Part shown: one piece after another, positions 7,755-16,236 of the stretch
Layout: the number at the start of each line of letters is the position of its first letter
Position numbering within the stretch: position 1 is the first letter of the stretch
From: Phycisphaerales bacterium
GTDB taxonomy: Bacteria; Planctomycetota; Phycisphaerae; UBA1845; Fen-1342
Length of the DNA: 45,410 bases
Reading direction: 5' to 3'
Assembly (NCBI GenBank): GCA_022839625.1
Contig: JALHJL010000031.1
Coordinates: forward strand, 1-45,410
Translations under genes and position numbers: made by a program
Notes under the pieces: model-generated
What the model saw: the letters and a program-made list of their open reading frames with translations, nothing else
The model's database searches: none
What the model was told of the DNA's origin: nothing

Positions 7755-10700
7755 ATGCAGAAGTCGTGCATTCCAGGCCCTTGGCTACGCCGCTGGCCGC
7801 ACGAGTCCAACGGGGGACACGACTGGCGGGCCGCGCGCTTCCCGCACCTGATGCCCCGCCGCATCCAAAATGTGCTGCTGGTGTGCAGCCCGTACGACTC
7901 CTTCATCCTGGAGGAAGACGGACTCTCGACCGAGATCATCGCGAGCGAATATACGGACCTCGGCTTGACGCACGCGCCCGACCTCGTCCGGGTCTCGACC
8001 GGCGAGGAGGCCCTGGCTGCCATCCGCGCCCGGCCCTTTGACCTCGTCATCACGTTGCTGCGGCTGGGGGACATGGACGTTCCGAAGTTCACGCAGGCCG
8101 TGCGCGGACTGCGGCCCGAGCTGCCCGTGGTCCTGCTGGTCGCCAACGACTGGGAGCTGGCCCGCCTCACCCAGCAGCACGCCCGGCCTGCGGTGGACGG
8201 GATCTACGTCTGGTACGGCGATGCCAAGATCATCCTCGCGATCATCAAGGTGCTCGAGGACCGCATCAACGCCGAGCACGACACGCGGACGGGCGACGTC
8301 GGCGTGATCATCCTGGTGGAGGACTCGGTCCGCTTCCGCTCGTCGCTGTTGCCGATCATGTACACCGAGCTGGTGCGGCAGACGCGGGCCGTCATGGCCG
8401 ACGGCCTGAATCACATGGACAAGCTGCTGCGTATGGCGGCCCGGCCGAAAATCCTAATCGCCGAGACCTTCGAACAGGGTCGCGAGCTGTTCGATCGCTA
8501 TCGCAAGCACCTGTTCGGTGTGATCTCGGACGTGTCGTACCTGCGCGACGGGCATCCCGACCCGCAGGCGGGCGTCGCCTTCATCCGGGAGGTGCGCGCC
8601 CAATTGCCCGACGTGCCGGCGCTCTTGCAGTCGTCCGACGCGAGCCACTGCCAGACGGCCGAACAACTGGGCGTCAGCTTCCTGCACAAGAACTCGCCGA
8701 CCCTGCTCGAAGACGTGCGCAGCTTCATGCTGGCCAACTTCGGCTTCGGCGATTTCGCGTTTCGACTGCCCGACGGGCGGGAGGTCGCCCGGGCGGGCGA
8801 CCTCCGGTCCATGGTCCGCGTACTGGGCGACGTGCCCGCCGAGTCCATCGAGTACCACGCCCTACACAACCACTTCTCCAACTGGTTTCGGGCCCGCACG
8901 GAGTTCGCCCTGGCCCGCCGGATGCGCCCGCGGCGGGTGTCGGAGTTCCGCGACCTGGAGTCCATCCGCCGGTACCTGATCCGCGGCCTCAACGAGGCCC
9001 TGCGGCAGGAACGGCGCGGCGTCGTGGAGGACTTCTCGCGCGAGCGGTTCGATGCGGGGTGCACGTTCGCGCGGATCGGCGGCGGGTCGCTGGGGGGCAA
9101 GGCCCGCGGGCTGGCGTTTGTGAATGCGCTGCTGGCCGGCGCGAGCCTGGAAACCGAGTTCCCGCAGGCGCGCGTGCACGTGCCGCGCTCCGTGGTGATC
9201 GGCACGGACGTGTTCGACGAGTTCCTGGACGCGAACCGGCTCCGCCGCAGCGCGCTGCTGGCCGACGACGACGAGCGAGTGCGCCAGTCGTTCCTCGCCG
9301 CACCGCTGCCCGACAACGTCCTCAGCCACCTGCGGGCCTTCCTCGCCAGCGTGACCGGTCCGCTCGCAGTGCGCTCCTCCAGCCTCCTGGAGAATTCTCA
9401 GTACCACCCGTTCGCCGGCGTCTACGACACCCACATGCTGCCGAACAACCATCCCGACCCGCGGGTGCGGCTGCGGCAGTTGGAGAGCGCCGTCAAGCTG
9501 GTCTACGCCTCGACGTACTTCAGCGCCACCCGCCGCTATCTGCAGGCTACGCCGCACCGTATCGACGAAGAGAAGATGGCCGTGATCCTCCAGCCGGTCG
9601 TCGGCGCGCGGCACGGGGACTACTACTACCCGGACTTCTCGGGCGTCGCGCGCTCGTACAACTACTACCCCTTCGGCGCGATGCGGCCGGAGGACGGCGT
9701 CGCGGGCGTGGCGCTCGGATTGGGCAAGACCGTCGTGGAGGGCGGGCAGGCGCTGCGCTTCTGCCCCGCGTTCCCGCACGTGCTGCCGCAGCTCGGCGAC
9801 AGCGAGGAGTTCCTCAACCAGTCGCAGCGGACCTTCTATGCCATCGACCTGCGCGGCGAGCACGACGCCCACACCATCGCGCGCGACGCCTGCGTGGTGC
9901 GGCTGGATCTGGAGGACGCGGAGCGGCACGGCACGTTGCACCTGCTGGGCTCGGTCTGGTCGCCGGACGACCAAGCCTTCTACGACGGGATTCGGCGTGG
10001 CGGCACGCGCGTGGTGACCTTCGCCCACGTGCTCAAGTCACACGCGTTCCCCCTGGCGGAGTTGCTGTGCCGCCTGCTGGCGCTCGGGCGGGCCGGAATG
10101 AACAACCCGATCGAGATCGAGTTTGCCGTCAACCTCGACGCCGCCCCGCCGGAGTTCGCCGTGCTGCAAATTCGGCCGTGCAGCGACGGAGGGGGAAACG
10201 AGCGCGTCGAGCTGGACGGTCTGCCGCGCGACCAGTTGCTCTGCTTCAGCGCGCACGCGTTGGGCAACGGTCTGATCCACGGGCTCGGCGATGTGGTGTA
10301 TGTGAAGCCCGGGCCGTTCGACCCGGCGCACACGCCCACGATGGCGGAGGAGATCGGCCGGCTGAACGACAACCTGATGGCCGCCAACCGGCCGTACCTG
10401 CTGATCGGTCCCGGTCGGTGGGGCACGACCCACAGCCGGCTCGGCGTTCCCGTACACTGGTCGCAGATCAGCGCCGCGCGCATTATCGTCGAGACGACGC
10501 TGGAAGATTTCGTCGTCGAGCCCTCGCAGGGCAGTCATTTCTTCCAGAATCTCACGGCGTTCGGGATCGCGTACCTGACCGTCAATCCGCACTCCGACGA
10601 CAGCTTCATCGACTGGCCCTGGCTCGAGGCCCAACCCGCCGAGCACGAGTCGCAGTACATACGTCACGTGCGGCTGGCCCATCCGCTGGAGGCGCGCGTG

Positions 10701-10760
10701 AGCGGCGAAGTCTCTCACGCCGCGGTGCTCAAGCGCTCGCGCCGCCCCGAGGACCACTAG
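7755..10760 (+). CDS. Double-receiver PEP/pyruvate-binding (PPDK N-terminal) domain protein
   Basis: A cytoplasmic protein of about 1001 residues. Residues about 35-150 form a receiver-like fold whose phospho-acceptor Asp appears lost (FDLVITLLRLGD). Residues about 190-330 form a second receiver-like fold that keeps an Asp (GVISDVSYLRDG). A PEP-synthase/PPDK nucleotide-binding domain follows: GGGSLGGKARG near 470, LAVRSSSLLEN near 570, MAVILQPVVG near 640. The swivelling phosphohistidine domain (GGxTSHAA) and the PEP-binding barrel of true PPDK or PEP synthase are absent, so it should not be called either enzyme. A distinctive C-terminal module contains GPGRWGTT and QGSHFFQNL. The ATG at 7755 has a GAGAGG site about ten bases upstream; ATG 7851 is an alternative. 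Confidence 0.85.
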   Translation: MQKSCIPGPWLRRWPHESNGGHDWRAARFPHLMPRRIQNVLLVCSPYDSFILEEDGLSTEIIASEYTDLGLTHAPDLVRVSTGEEALAAIRARPFDLVITLLRLGDMDVPKFTQAVRGLRPELPVVLLVANDWELARLTQQHARPAVDGIYVWYGDAKIILAIIKVLEDRINAEHDTRTGDVGVIILVEDSVRFRSSLLPIMYTELVRQTRAVMADGLNHMDKLLRMAARPKILIAETFEQGRELFDRYRKHLFGVISDVSYLRDGHPDPQAGVAFIREVRAQLPDVPALLQSSDASHCQTAEQLGVSFLHKNSPTLLEDVRSFMLANFGFGDFAFRLPDGREVARAGDLRSMVRVLGDVPAESIEYHALHNHFSNWFRARTEFALARRMRPRRVSEFRDLESIRRYLIRGLNEALRQERRGVVEDFSRERFDAGCTFARIGGGSLGGKARGLAFVNALLAGASLETEFPQARVHVPRSVVIGTDVFDEFLDANRLRRSALLADDDERVRQSFLAAPLPDNVLSHLRAFLASVTGPLAVRSSSLLENSQYHPFAGVYDTHMLPNNHPDPRVRLRQLESAVKLVYASTYFSATRRYLQATPHRIDEEKMAVILQPVVGARHGDYYYPDFSGVARSYNYYPFGAMRPEDGVAGVALGLGKTVVEGGQALRFCPAFPHVLPQLGDSEEFLNQSQRTFYAIDLRGEHDAHTIARDACVVRLDLEDAERHGTLHLLGSVWSPDDQAFYDGIRRGGTRVVTFAHVLKSHAFPLAELLCRLLALGRAGMNNPIEIEFAVNLDAAPPEFAVLQIRPCSDGGGNERVELDGLPRDQLLCFSAHALGNGLIHGLGDVVYVKPGPFDPAHTPTMAEEIGRLNDNLMAANRPYLLIGPGRWGTTHSRLGVPVHWSQISAARIIVETTLEDFVVEPSQGSHFFQNLTAFGIAYLTVNPHSDDSFIDWPWLEAQPAEHESQYIRHVRLAHPLEARVSGEVSHAAVLKRSRRPEDH

Positions 10761-10773
10761 AGCGCTCTGCCTC

Positions 10774-10990
10774 AGCGCGCAGCGGCCGACCAGCACGTAG
10801 CGACCTAAATCACCGTGCGCGATTCGGCGGCGCGCGTCGGGAGGGCGAGCCTCCTGGCGAGCCGCGGCTCGGCGGGAGCCTCGCCCTCCCGCGCCGCGTG
10901 ATTGCGCACGGTGATTTAGCTTCGGCTCGGCCGACGACCGACCAGCACGTAGCGGCCGAGCTTCTGCTCGGCCGACGGGCCGACCCGCGC
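10774..10990. repeat. TAGCGGCCGACC-family repeats with nested 115-bp palindrome
   Basis: Copies of the (C/T)AGCGGCCGACC word at 10778 onward and about 10945-10985 bracket a long palindrome at 10805-10919. The palindrome's outer 16 bases, CTAAATCACCGTGCGC, match their inverse perfectly, and an inner 11-bp arm GGGAGGGCGAG is also perfect, with a G/C-rich loop. The outside words GACCAGCACGTAGCG occur on both sides, so the palindrome seems to have landed inside, or duplicated, the older repeat. It fills the 372-bp gap before tRNA-Pro. No coding sequence. Confidence 0.85.
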
Positions 10991-11132
10991 GTGGGCCGCC
11001 GCCGAGAGCAGCACGCGGAAATGGTCGGCCAGGAAGGCGTGGCAACTGGTGCGGCCGGCGGGATCGCTTGCGGGCGCCGACGCAGCGACCTTTCCCGCGC
11101 TCCGGTCGCCGGCTATGATGTGTCTACGCGTG

Positions 11133-11207
11133 CGGGGCGTAGCTCAGTCTGGCTAGAGCGCGTGGTTTGGGTCCACGAGGTCGCAGGTTCAAATCCTGTC
11201 GCCCCGA
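11133..11207 (+). tRNA. tRNA-Pro (anticodon TGG)
   Basis: Complete cloverleaf of 75 nt. The acceptor CGGGGCG pairs with CGCCCCG, with discriminator A and no encoded CCA. The anticodon stem CGTGG/CCACG has loop TTTGGGT, placing TGG at 34-36 for proline codon CCA and its wobble partners. The T-arm GCAGG-TTCAAAT-CCTGT is canonical. Confidence 0.97.
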
Positions 11208-11453
11208 GTTTCGTCGAGAATCATCCGGTCGGCCCGTGTCGCAGGGCTTTCACTTTGCGCAGGGCGGACTTAGGAGTAGCCGGGCGTCTCAAAGCAAGAT
11301 GCGAAAAGCGTCCGTCTTCCGGGAGGACGCAACTGGATTTGAAACCGATTGCCGACCATGAAGACGCCTTGCTTGTGCGCGTCACCATGGCGAGAATCGC
11401 CTCGCGCGCTTCGTGGTGCGTACGATGAGTTCCTATGTGTTGGGGGTGTCAGT
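11208..11453. other. Gap between tRNA-Pro and nuclease-like gene
   Basis: No convincing gene. Base composition is less GC-rich than most of the window. A short inverted repeat GCGTCC...GGACGC lies near 11307-11330. No copy of the tRNA 3' end was found downstream, so there is no visible attachment-site duplication. Confidence 0.5.
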
Positions 11454-12008
11454 ATGGCGAAAAGCAATGGCAACGCGACGAAGGGCGGGAAAAGCACCCG
11501 CCACGCAAAGATCACCGGCGACTTTGCCGAGGGCCTGGTCCTTTACTGGCTGTCGTGTTACGGCTACGAGTGCGCCCGCGTCGACCACACGGGCATCGAC
11601 CTGATCGCCCGCGATCCGAGCACCTCGGAGAGGATGGGCATCTCGGTAAAGTCCCGGTCGCGCTACGAGGGAACCGAAAAGGGTTCGGTGAACCTTCCCA
11701 TGGACGGCTTCCAGAAGGCCAAGGACGCGTGTGACGCATTCGGGTGCGTGCCATATTACGCGATCGTCGTTGATGGTGGCCGGGTAATCCGCTGCCATCT
11801 CGTGTCGCTCGAACACTTGGGGGAGGTAGCTGGCAAGTCGCAGGTGCGTCCAATGTGGTACTGGGGAATGAGCGACCGTCATCTCGCGAAATATCGCGAG
11901 GATCGGGCGGTGCGGCGCTTCGAGCTTCAGGTCGACACGTGCAATTGGGGGCCGCGGTTAAGCTCGCCGCGCAGCAGCTCGCAACAGAGGGCCAGAAAGC
12001 CCGACTAG
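11454..12008 (+). CDS. Orphan PD-(D/E)XK nuclease-like protein
   Basis: 184 residues. The region GDFAEGLVLYWLSCYGYECARVDHTGIDLIARD...MGISVKSR (residues about 20-75) reads as a restriction-endonuclease-like core: an N-terminal helix with Glu, Asp of GIDL, then a beta strand ending SVK. The usual (D/E)XK acid is replaced by Ser, as in some divergent members, so catalysis is uncertain. The C-terminal 25 residues are Ser/Arg/Gln-rich and disordered. The start is chosen at an ATG after GGGGGTG. No methylase, helicase or partner gene is adjacent. It sits immediately after a tRNA and has lower GC than its neighbours, suggesting acquisition. Confidence 0.65.
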   Translation: MAKSNGNATKGGKSTRHAKITGDFAEGLVLYWLSCYGYECARVDHTGIDLIARDPSTSERMGISVKSRSRYEGTEKGSVNLPMDGFQKAKDACDAFGCVPYYAIVVDGGRVIRCHLVSLEHLGEVAGKSQVRPMWYWGMSDRHLAKYREDRAVRRFELQVDTCNWGPRLSSPRSSSQQRARKPD

Positions 12009-12037
12009 GCTCTCGTATATGGGCCGCCCGCCGTCGA

Positions 12038-12730
12038 TTACTGCTCCAGGACCTTCGCCCGGAACAGCACGCCGCCGACAATCCCGGCCACGCTCGGCAC
12101 CACCAGGAACAGCCACACCTGTTGCAGGGCCGTTCCGCCGACCAGCAGGGCCGGCCCGAAGCTGCGGGCCGGGTTGACGGACACGCCGGTGACATTGATC
12201 CCCACGATGTGGATGACAACCAGCGTGATGCCGATCGCCAGGCCGGCCAACTGCGTCGGCGCCGCCTTGCCGGTCGACCCCAGAATCACGATCAGGAAGA
12301 TGAGGGTCGCGACGAACTCGAAGATCGCGGCCGAGCCGACCGCATACTCGCCGAGGTAGCCCGGCCCCCAGCCGTTCTGGCCGAGCCCGTTGGCCGCCAG
12401 GGTGTAACCCGCCGCACCCCGCGCCATCGCCCACAATACGGCGGCCCCGGCGATACCCCCGAGAAGCTGACTGACGATGTACCCGACCAGGTCCTTCGGG
12501 CCCATCCGCCCCGCGGTGAACACCCCGAGACTGACCGCCGGGTTGATGTGGCAGCCCGAGATCGGGCCGATGCCATAGGCCATGGCGATCAGGGCGAAAC
12601 CGAATGCGAAGGCAATGCCCAGGATGCCGATGCCCGCCGGTTGGCCGATCTTGCCCGCGATGACCGCGGCCCCGCAGCCGAAGAACACGAGCGTGAACGT
12701 GCCGATGAACTCCGCGACGTACTTTCTCAT
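12038..12730 (-). CDS. aqpZ: Aquaporin (AqpZ-type water channel)
   Basis: MIP-family inner-membrane channel of 230 residues with six transmembrane helices. The two half-helix signatures are both intact: HINPAVS near residue 62 and SVNPARS near 188. The residues around the second motif (GVSVNPARSFGPAL) are of the water-selective AqpZ kind rather than GlpF, which has Asp-Arg after NPA. The ATG at 12730 follows an AAGGAGG site; 14 upstream codons to a GTG are not needed. Monocistronic by position, convergent with the nuclease-like gene. Confidence 0.93.
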   Translation of the reverse strand: MRKYVAEFIGTFTLVFFGCGAAVIAGKIGQPAGIGILGIAFAFGFALIAMAYGIGPISGCHINPAVSLGVFTAGRMGPKDLVGYIVSQLLGGIAGAAVLWAMARGAAGYTLAANGLGQNGWGPGYLGEYAVGSAAIFEFVATLIFLIVILGSTGKAAPTQLAGLAIGITLVVIHIVGINVTGVSVNPARSFGPALLVGGTALQQVWLFLVVPSVAGIVGGVLFRAKVLEQ

Positions 12731-12951
12731 GAACTGTTCCTCCTTGGCCGGGCGGCGTGGACCACCGCGCACCGCCGCCGCGTGCTGTTTGATTGACCTG
12801 GACTTCCGTTATGGACCGTCGACTCTCAACGCGTGAAGGGCCGCCGCAAACCGCGCCGCTCGAGAAAGGCCGCAGATGATCGGCTGCATTCTACCACCCG
12901 GCACCGGTGCCGCCAGCGGCCCTCACAAAAGGCGCGGCGTGGGGGATGTGA

Positions 12952-14148
12952 TTACTGTCCGAAGTTACCGACTCGCCGCCCCTCGACGATCGACGCGCCC
13001 GCGCCCGGATGCGCGACCAGTACCCGGGCCGGCCCGTAGCCTTCGGCGTCGTACTGCCGGCGGACCGCCTCCTCGACCGCGGGCACGCTGCCGCGGGGCA
13101 CCAACGCCACGATACAGCCGCCGAACCCCGCTCCCGTCAGGCGCACTCCCAGCACGCCGGGCACGTTGCCGACGATCTCGACCAGGCGGTCCAGCTCGAC
13201 ACAGGAGACCTCGAAGTCGTCGCGCAGCGACGCGTGCGATGCCGAAATCAGGCGGCCGAACGTCTCCAGGTCGTTTCGGCGCAGCGCTTCGGCCGCCGCT
13301 ATCGTGCGCGCGTTCTCCGAGGTCACGTGCCGCGCCCGGGCGGCGCAGACGGTCCCGAGGCGCCCCGCGTGTCGTTCGACGGTCGCTGCGTCCACGTCGC
13401 GCAGCCCAGCGACTCCCGGTTGCAGGCTACGCAAGAGGTCCGCGGCCTGACGGCACTCCCGCTGGCGCTGCGCGTAGACTCCGGCCGCGAGGTCGTGCCG
13501 CACCCCGCTATTGACCACAAGTATGACGTACTCGCCCAGTTTCAAGGGGATGTGTTCCCACGCGCGCGCCCGGCAATCGATCAGCAGCGCGCAGTCCGCG
13601 CGCGCCAGCACGCTCGCGTATTGGTCCATGATGCCGCAGGGCACGCCGACGAACTCGTGCTCGGCAGCGCGGCAAAGATCGGCCAGCTCCAGCGGCGCCA
13701 GTGTGGCACCCGCCACGCAGGACAACGCCAGGGCTGTTGCGACCTCCAGCGCCGCCGAACTGGACAGGCCGCCGCCGACGGGAACGTCGCTGACGACGGC
13801 CAGGTCGCACCCGGCGAGCGGCACCCCGCGCCGCCGCAACAACGTCGCCACGCCGGCGATGTAGCCGGTCCACGGGGCCGGCCGATCCGCGGCCCAATCG
13901 TCCAGCGGCCAAGTCTGCTCGATTTCGCAGGACTGCGACCAGGCGCGCATCCGTCCGTCGGAGCGTGGACCCGCGGCTACCCAGGTCGATTGTCCCAGCG
14001 CGATGGGCAGCACGAAGCCGTCGTTGTAGTCCGTGTGTTCGCCGATGAGGTTTACGCGCCCCGGTGCGCGCGCCACCACAGCGCAGGGTCGGCCGAACCG
14101 CTGCGCGAACAGCTCACGAACCGGCGGGCGGCTGGCTGGCGGCGACAT
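12952..14148 (-). CDS. galK: Galactokinase
   Basis: GHMP kinase of 398 residues that phosphorylates galactose to galactose-1-phosphate (Leloir pathway). The N-terminal galactokinase signature GRVNLIGEHTDYNDG lies near residue 31. The ATP-binding GHMP motif is PVGGGLSSSAALE near 126. The C-terminal GHMP motif is LTGAGFGGCIVAL near 350. No galT or galE is adjacent, so galactose use would depend on genes elsewhere. The start overlaps the 3' end of the upstream membrane protein gene by 35 bases, suggesting coupling. Confidence 0.95.
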   Translation of the reverse strand: MSPPASRPPVRELFAQRFGRPCAVVARAPGRVNLIGEHTDYNDGFVLPIALGQSTWVAAGPRSDGRMRAWSQSCEIEQTWPLDDWAADRPAPWTGYIAGVATLLRRRGVPLAGCDLAVVSDVPVGGGLSSSAALEVATALALSCVAGATLAPLELADLCRAAEHEFVGVPCGIMDQYASVLARADCALLIDCRARAWEHIPLKLGEYVILVVNSGVRHDLAAGVYAQRQRECRQAADLLRSLQPGVAGLRDVDAATVERHAGRLGTVCAARARHVTSENARTIAAAEALRRNDLETFGRLISASHASLRDDFEVSCVELDRLVEIVGNVPGVLGVRLTGAGFGGCIVALVPRGSVPAVEEAVRRQYDAEGYGPARVLVAHPGAGASIVEGRRVGNFGQ

Positions 14149-15142
14149 GGTCGGGTGGTTGTCCGGCCCGTTGGCGCAGAACGGGAAGCAGCTTGGAGAT
14201 TTCTTGCGCGTAGCCGCTGTTGGGGAACTCGCGAATCAAGCGTTCGCCGGCCTCGATCGCACTGGGAAACTGCTTGTACGAGACGGCGATCGTGAAGCGG
14301 GCCTTGAGCTGTTCCAGGCGCGCCCGAAACACGCCGCGGGCCGATTCCTTCAGCGCCTCGGCCTCCTTCGGATCGAGGTACTGGTCCAGCTCGAACAGCA
14401 GCCGGTGGGCGTGGTCGACGTCCTCGCCGCGGACCGCCTGGTCATAGTCCTTCAGCAGTTGTTGCTTGACCTCCTGGCGACGGCGCTCGATCTCGCGCGG
14501 CAGCGCGGCGATCGCCGATTGACCGGGGAAGATGGCGCTCAGCCGGGTGCATTCGGTGCGGGCCTGTAGCCACTTGCGCTGCTGGCACAGGGACTCGACG
14601 CGCGCGGTCGCGGCGGCGATGCGCTCCTCGGTGGTGGCCCGGCGGGCCTGCCCCAGCTTCTCGCGCAGGTGGGCTGCTTCGTCGTGATACCCGAACTCGC
14701 TTTCGAGGGCATGGATGAGGTGCTCGGCGGATTCCCAATCCTGGCGGACGATGGCGCCCTGGATGGTATCGCGCAGGAACTCGTAGTCCTTCTCCCGGTA
14801 AGCCACGCGTTTGGCCCAGTCCGACAGGTTGCTGTTCTCGGCGATCACCCGCCCATGCTCCTCCTGCCGGCGAAGCAGCTCGGAGGCCTCCAGCAACGCG
14901 TCGTACGCGCGATACGCGTAGTTCACGAACTTGTGGACCAGCACGACCTGGCAGTACAGCAGCACGCTCACCAGCAGCCCCGCCAGACCCGCCCCCACAA
15001 ACCCCAACCCAAGCGGCCGGTCACCTTGCACGCTGAGCACGATTCCGTATACGCCTGCCGCCAGAGAGGCCACGGTGGCGGCGGTCAACGCGATGGCGGC
15101 GAGGCGGCGAATGCTGTCATGTTGCGCGGGTGGACCGAGCAT
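14114..15142 (-). CDS. Membrane-anchored helical-repeat protein of unknown function
   Basis: 342 residues. Two adjacent transmembrane helices near the N-terminus (about residues 13-65) anchor a long helical region rich in Arg, Glu and Leu, with TPR-like helix pairs and predicted coiled coil (about 75-325). The C-terminal FPNSGYAQEISKLLPVL resembles a TPR outer helix. Likely a cytoplasmic scaffold tethered to the membrane; function unknown. The ATG at 15142 avoids an upstream TTG extension of 18 residues. Its 3' end overlaps galK. Confidence 0.75.
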   Translation of the reverse strand: MLGPPAQHDSIRRLAAIALTAATVASLAAGVYGIVLSVQGDRPLGLGFVGAGLAGLLVSVLLYCQVVLVHKFVNYAYRAYDALLEASELLRRQEEHGRVIAENSNLSDWAKRVAYREKDYEFLRDTIQGAIVRQDWESAEHLIHALESEFGYHDEAAHLREKLGQARRATTEERIAAATARVESLCQQRKWLQARTECTRLSAIFPGQSAIAALPREIERRRQEVKQQLLKDYDQAVRGEDVDHAHRLLFELDQYLDPKEAEALKESARGVFRARLEQLKARFTIAVSYKQFPSAIEAGERLIREFPNSGYAQEISKLLPVLRQRAGQPPDHVAASQPPAGS

Positions 15143-15259
15143 GCTACACCTGGACAAGTGACCGCGCGTACCGCGCGCGGTAAGCACACCGAGCACACAT
15201 CCGTGTCAGCAGCTCCAGCGATGCGTCATGCCAGGCCGGCGACGCCGGCCGAGGACGTG

Positions 15260-16117
15260 TTAGATGCTGGACCCGCCGTCCCCATCATCTTCATCCGGTG
15301 GGGAAAGGTCCTCGATTCCGCCGTTCGTCGTGTTGCTGCCGTCCGTGTTTGAGTTCGTGTCGGTCTGACTCTGCGGCAGCACGAGTGGGCGCAAGCTGTC
15401 TTTCAACAACTCGATGAACGCGGTGGACTGAAACCCCAGGGCGACGGCGCTGAAGAACGTCTGCGCCATGGCGTTTGCCCAACGCGTCTTGAAGCTCGTG
15501 GTTTCGGTCGTCGTGGTACTGGTCTGGTACCGCTCTTCGGGCTTGGGCAGCCGCGCGATGGCACCGCCGTACGTTCGGCCGTAGCGCGTCTGCGTCGTCG
15601 CGCCGACCTTGGTCGTGGCCCCGCCGCCGGCCTCGGAAGTCGCGTCCGCCGTGATGGACTTGCTGGTGGCGCCGACCGACTGCCCGAGGGCGATCAAGTC
15701 CGCCAGCGTGTAGTTCGTGCCGCCGGTAGTATCGGTGCCGCCGGTAGTGCCACCGGTCAAACCGCCGACCAAGTTACCGAGTTCTCCCAGCCCGCCGACC
15801 TGGTTCAGCAGGTCCAGCAAGCCGCCGAGACCGTCGGTAGTAGACGTGGTTCCCGTGCCAGTGCCGAATCGAAGATCCGCTTCCTCGGTGTTCGGCTGGC
15901 CGAAGCGCGGGCCCGTCAGCCGCAATCCTTTCAGGCCGGTGTGGCGCGCGATGGCGCCCCGCACCCACGTGCCGGGCGCCCGCTGATTGACGGCGCTGCT
16001 CGACGCGTTCTCCTGCGGCGTCGCACTCGCAAGGTCGGATGCCGTTTGACCCTGCGCCGGCACAATGAAAACAACCAAAGCCGCCGCGATCGAAACCCCG
16101 ACCAGAATCCGAAGCAT
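15260..16117 (-). CDS. Secreted low-complexity protein
   Basis: 285 residues with a clear Sec signal peptide (LRILVGVSIAAALVVFIVPAQGQ, cleavage near residue 24). The mature part is Gly/Thr/Ser-rich with GGLTGGTTGGTDTTGG-type runs, and the C-terminus is an acidic Asp/Pro/Gly tail. A hydrophobic patch (TFFSAVALGFQSTAFIELL, near 220) could be membrane-associated. No known domain. GAGAGG precedes the ATG. A separate promoter is visible upstream. Confidence 0.7.
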   Translation of the reverse strand: MLRILVGVSIAAALVVFIVPAQGQTASDLASATPQENASSSAVNQRAPGTWVRGAIARHTGLKGLRLTGPRFGQPNTEEADLRFGTGTGTTSTTDGLGGLLDLLNQVGGLGELGNLVGGLTGGTTGGTDTTGGTNYTLADLIALGQSVGATSKSITADATSEAGGGATTKVGATTQTRYGRTYGGAIARLPKPEERYQTSTTTTETTSFKTRWANAMAQTFFSAVALGFQSTAFIELLKDSLRPLVLPQSQTDTNSNTDGSNTTNGGIEDLSPPDEDDGDGGSSI

Positions 16118-16171
16118 GACAACACCTCTCGCCGCGCACGGCGCTTCTATCAACCCCGCACATTATGCCCT

Positions 16172-16177
16172 ATTATA
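16172..16177 (-). promoter_or_regulatory. -10 element upstream of the secreted protein gene
   Basis: Perfect TATAAT on the minus strand, about 55 bases before the ATG at 16117. No matching -35 at 16-18 bases. It lies in the short divergent intergenic region shared with the plus-strand lipoprotein. Confidence 0.45.
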
Positions 16178-16236
16178 CCCAATCGGCAACCGAGAATCGC
16201 GACTCAGCTTGCGGGAACGGCGAAAGGCCGGGCACT

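Noticed and set aside
9059..11428. A 789-codon open frame on the plus strand
   Set aside because: It is a shadow of the PEP-binding gene in another frame, Arg/Ala-rich, and runs across the repeats and the tRNA.
11454..12008. A complete restriction-modification system
   Set aside because: No methyltransferase or specificity gene is nearby.
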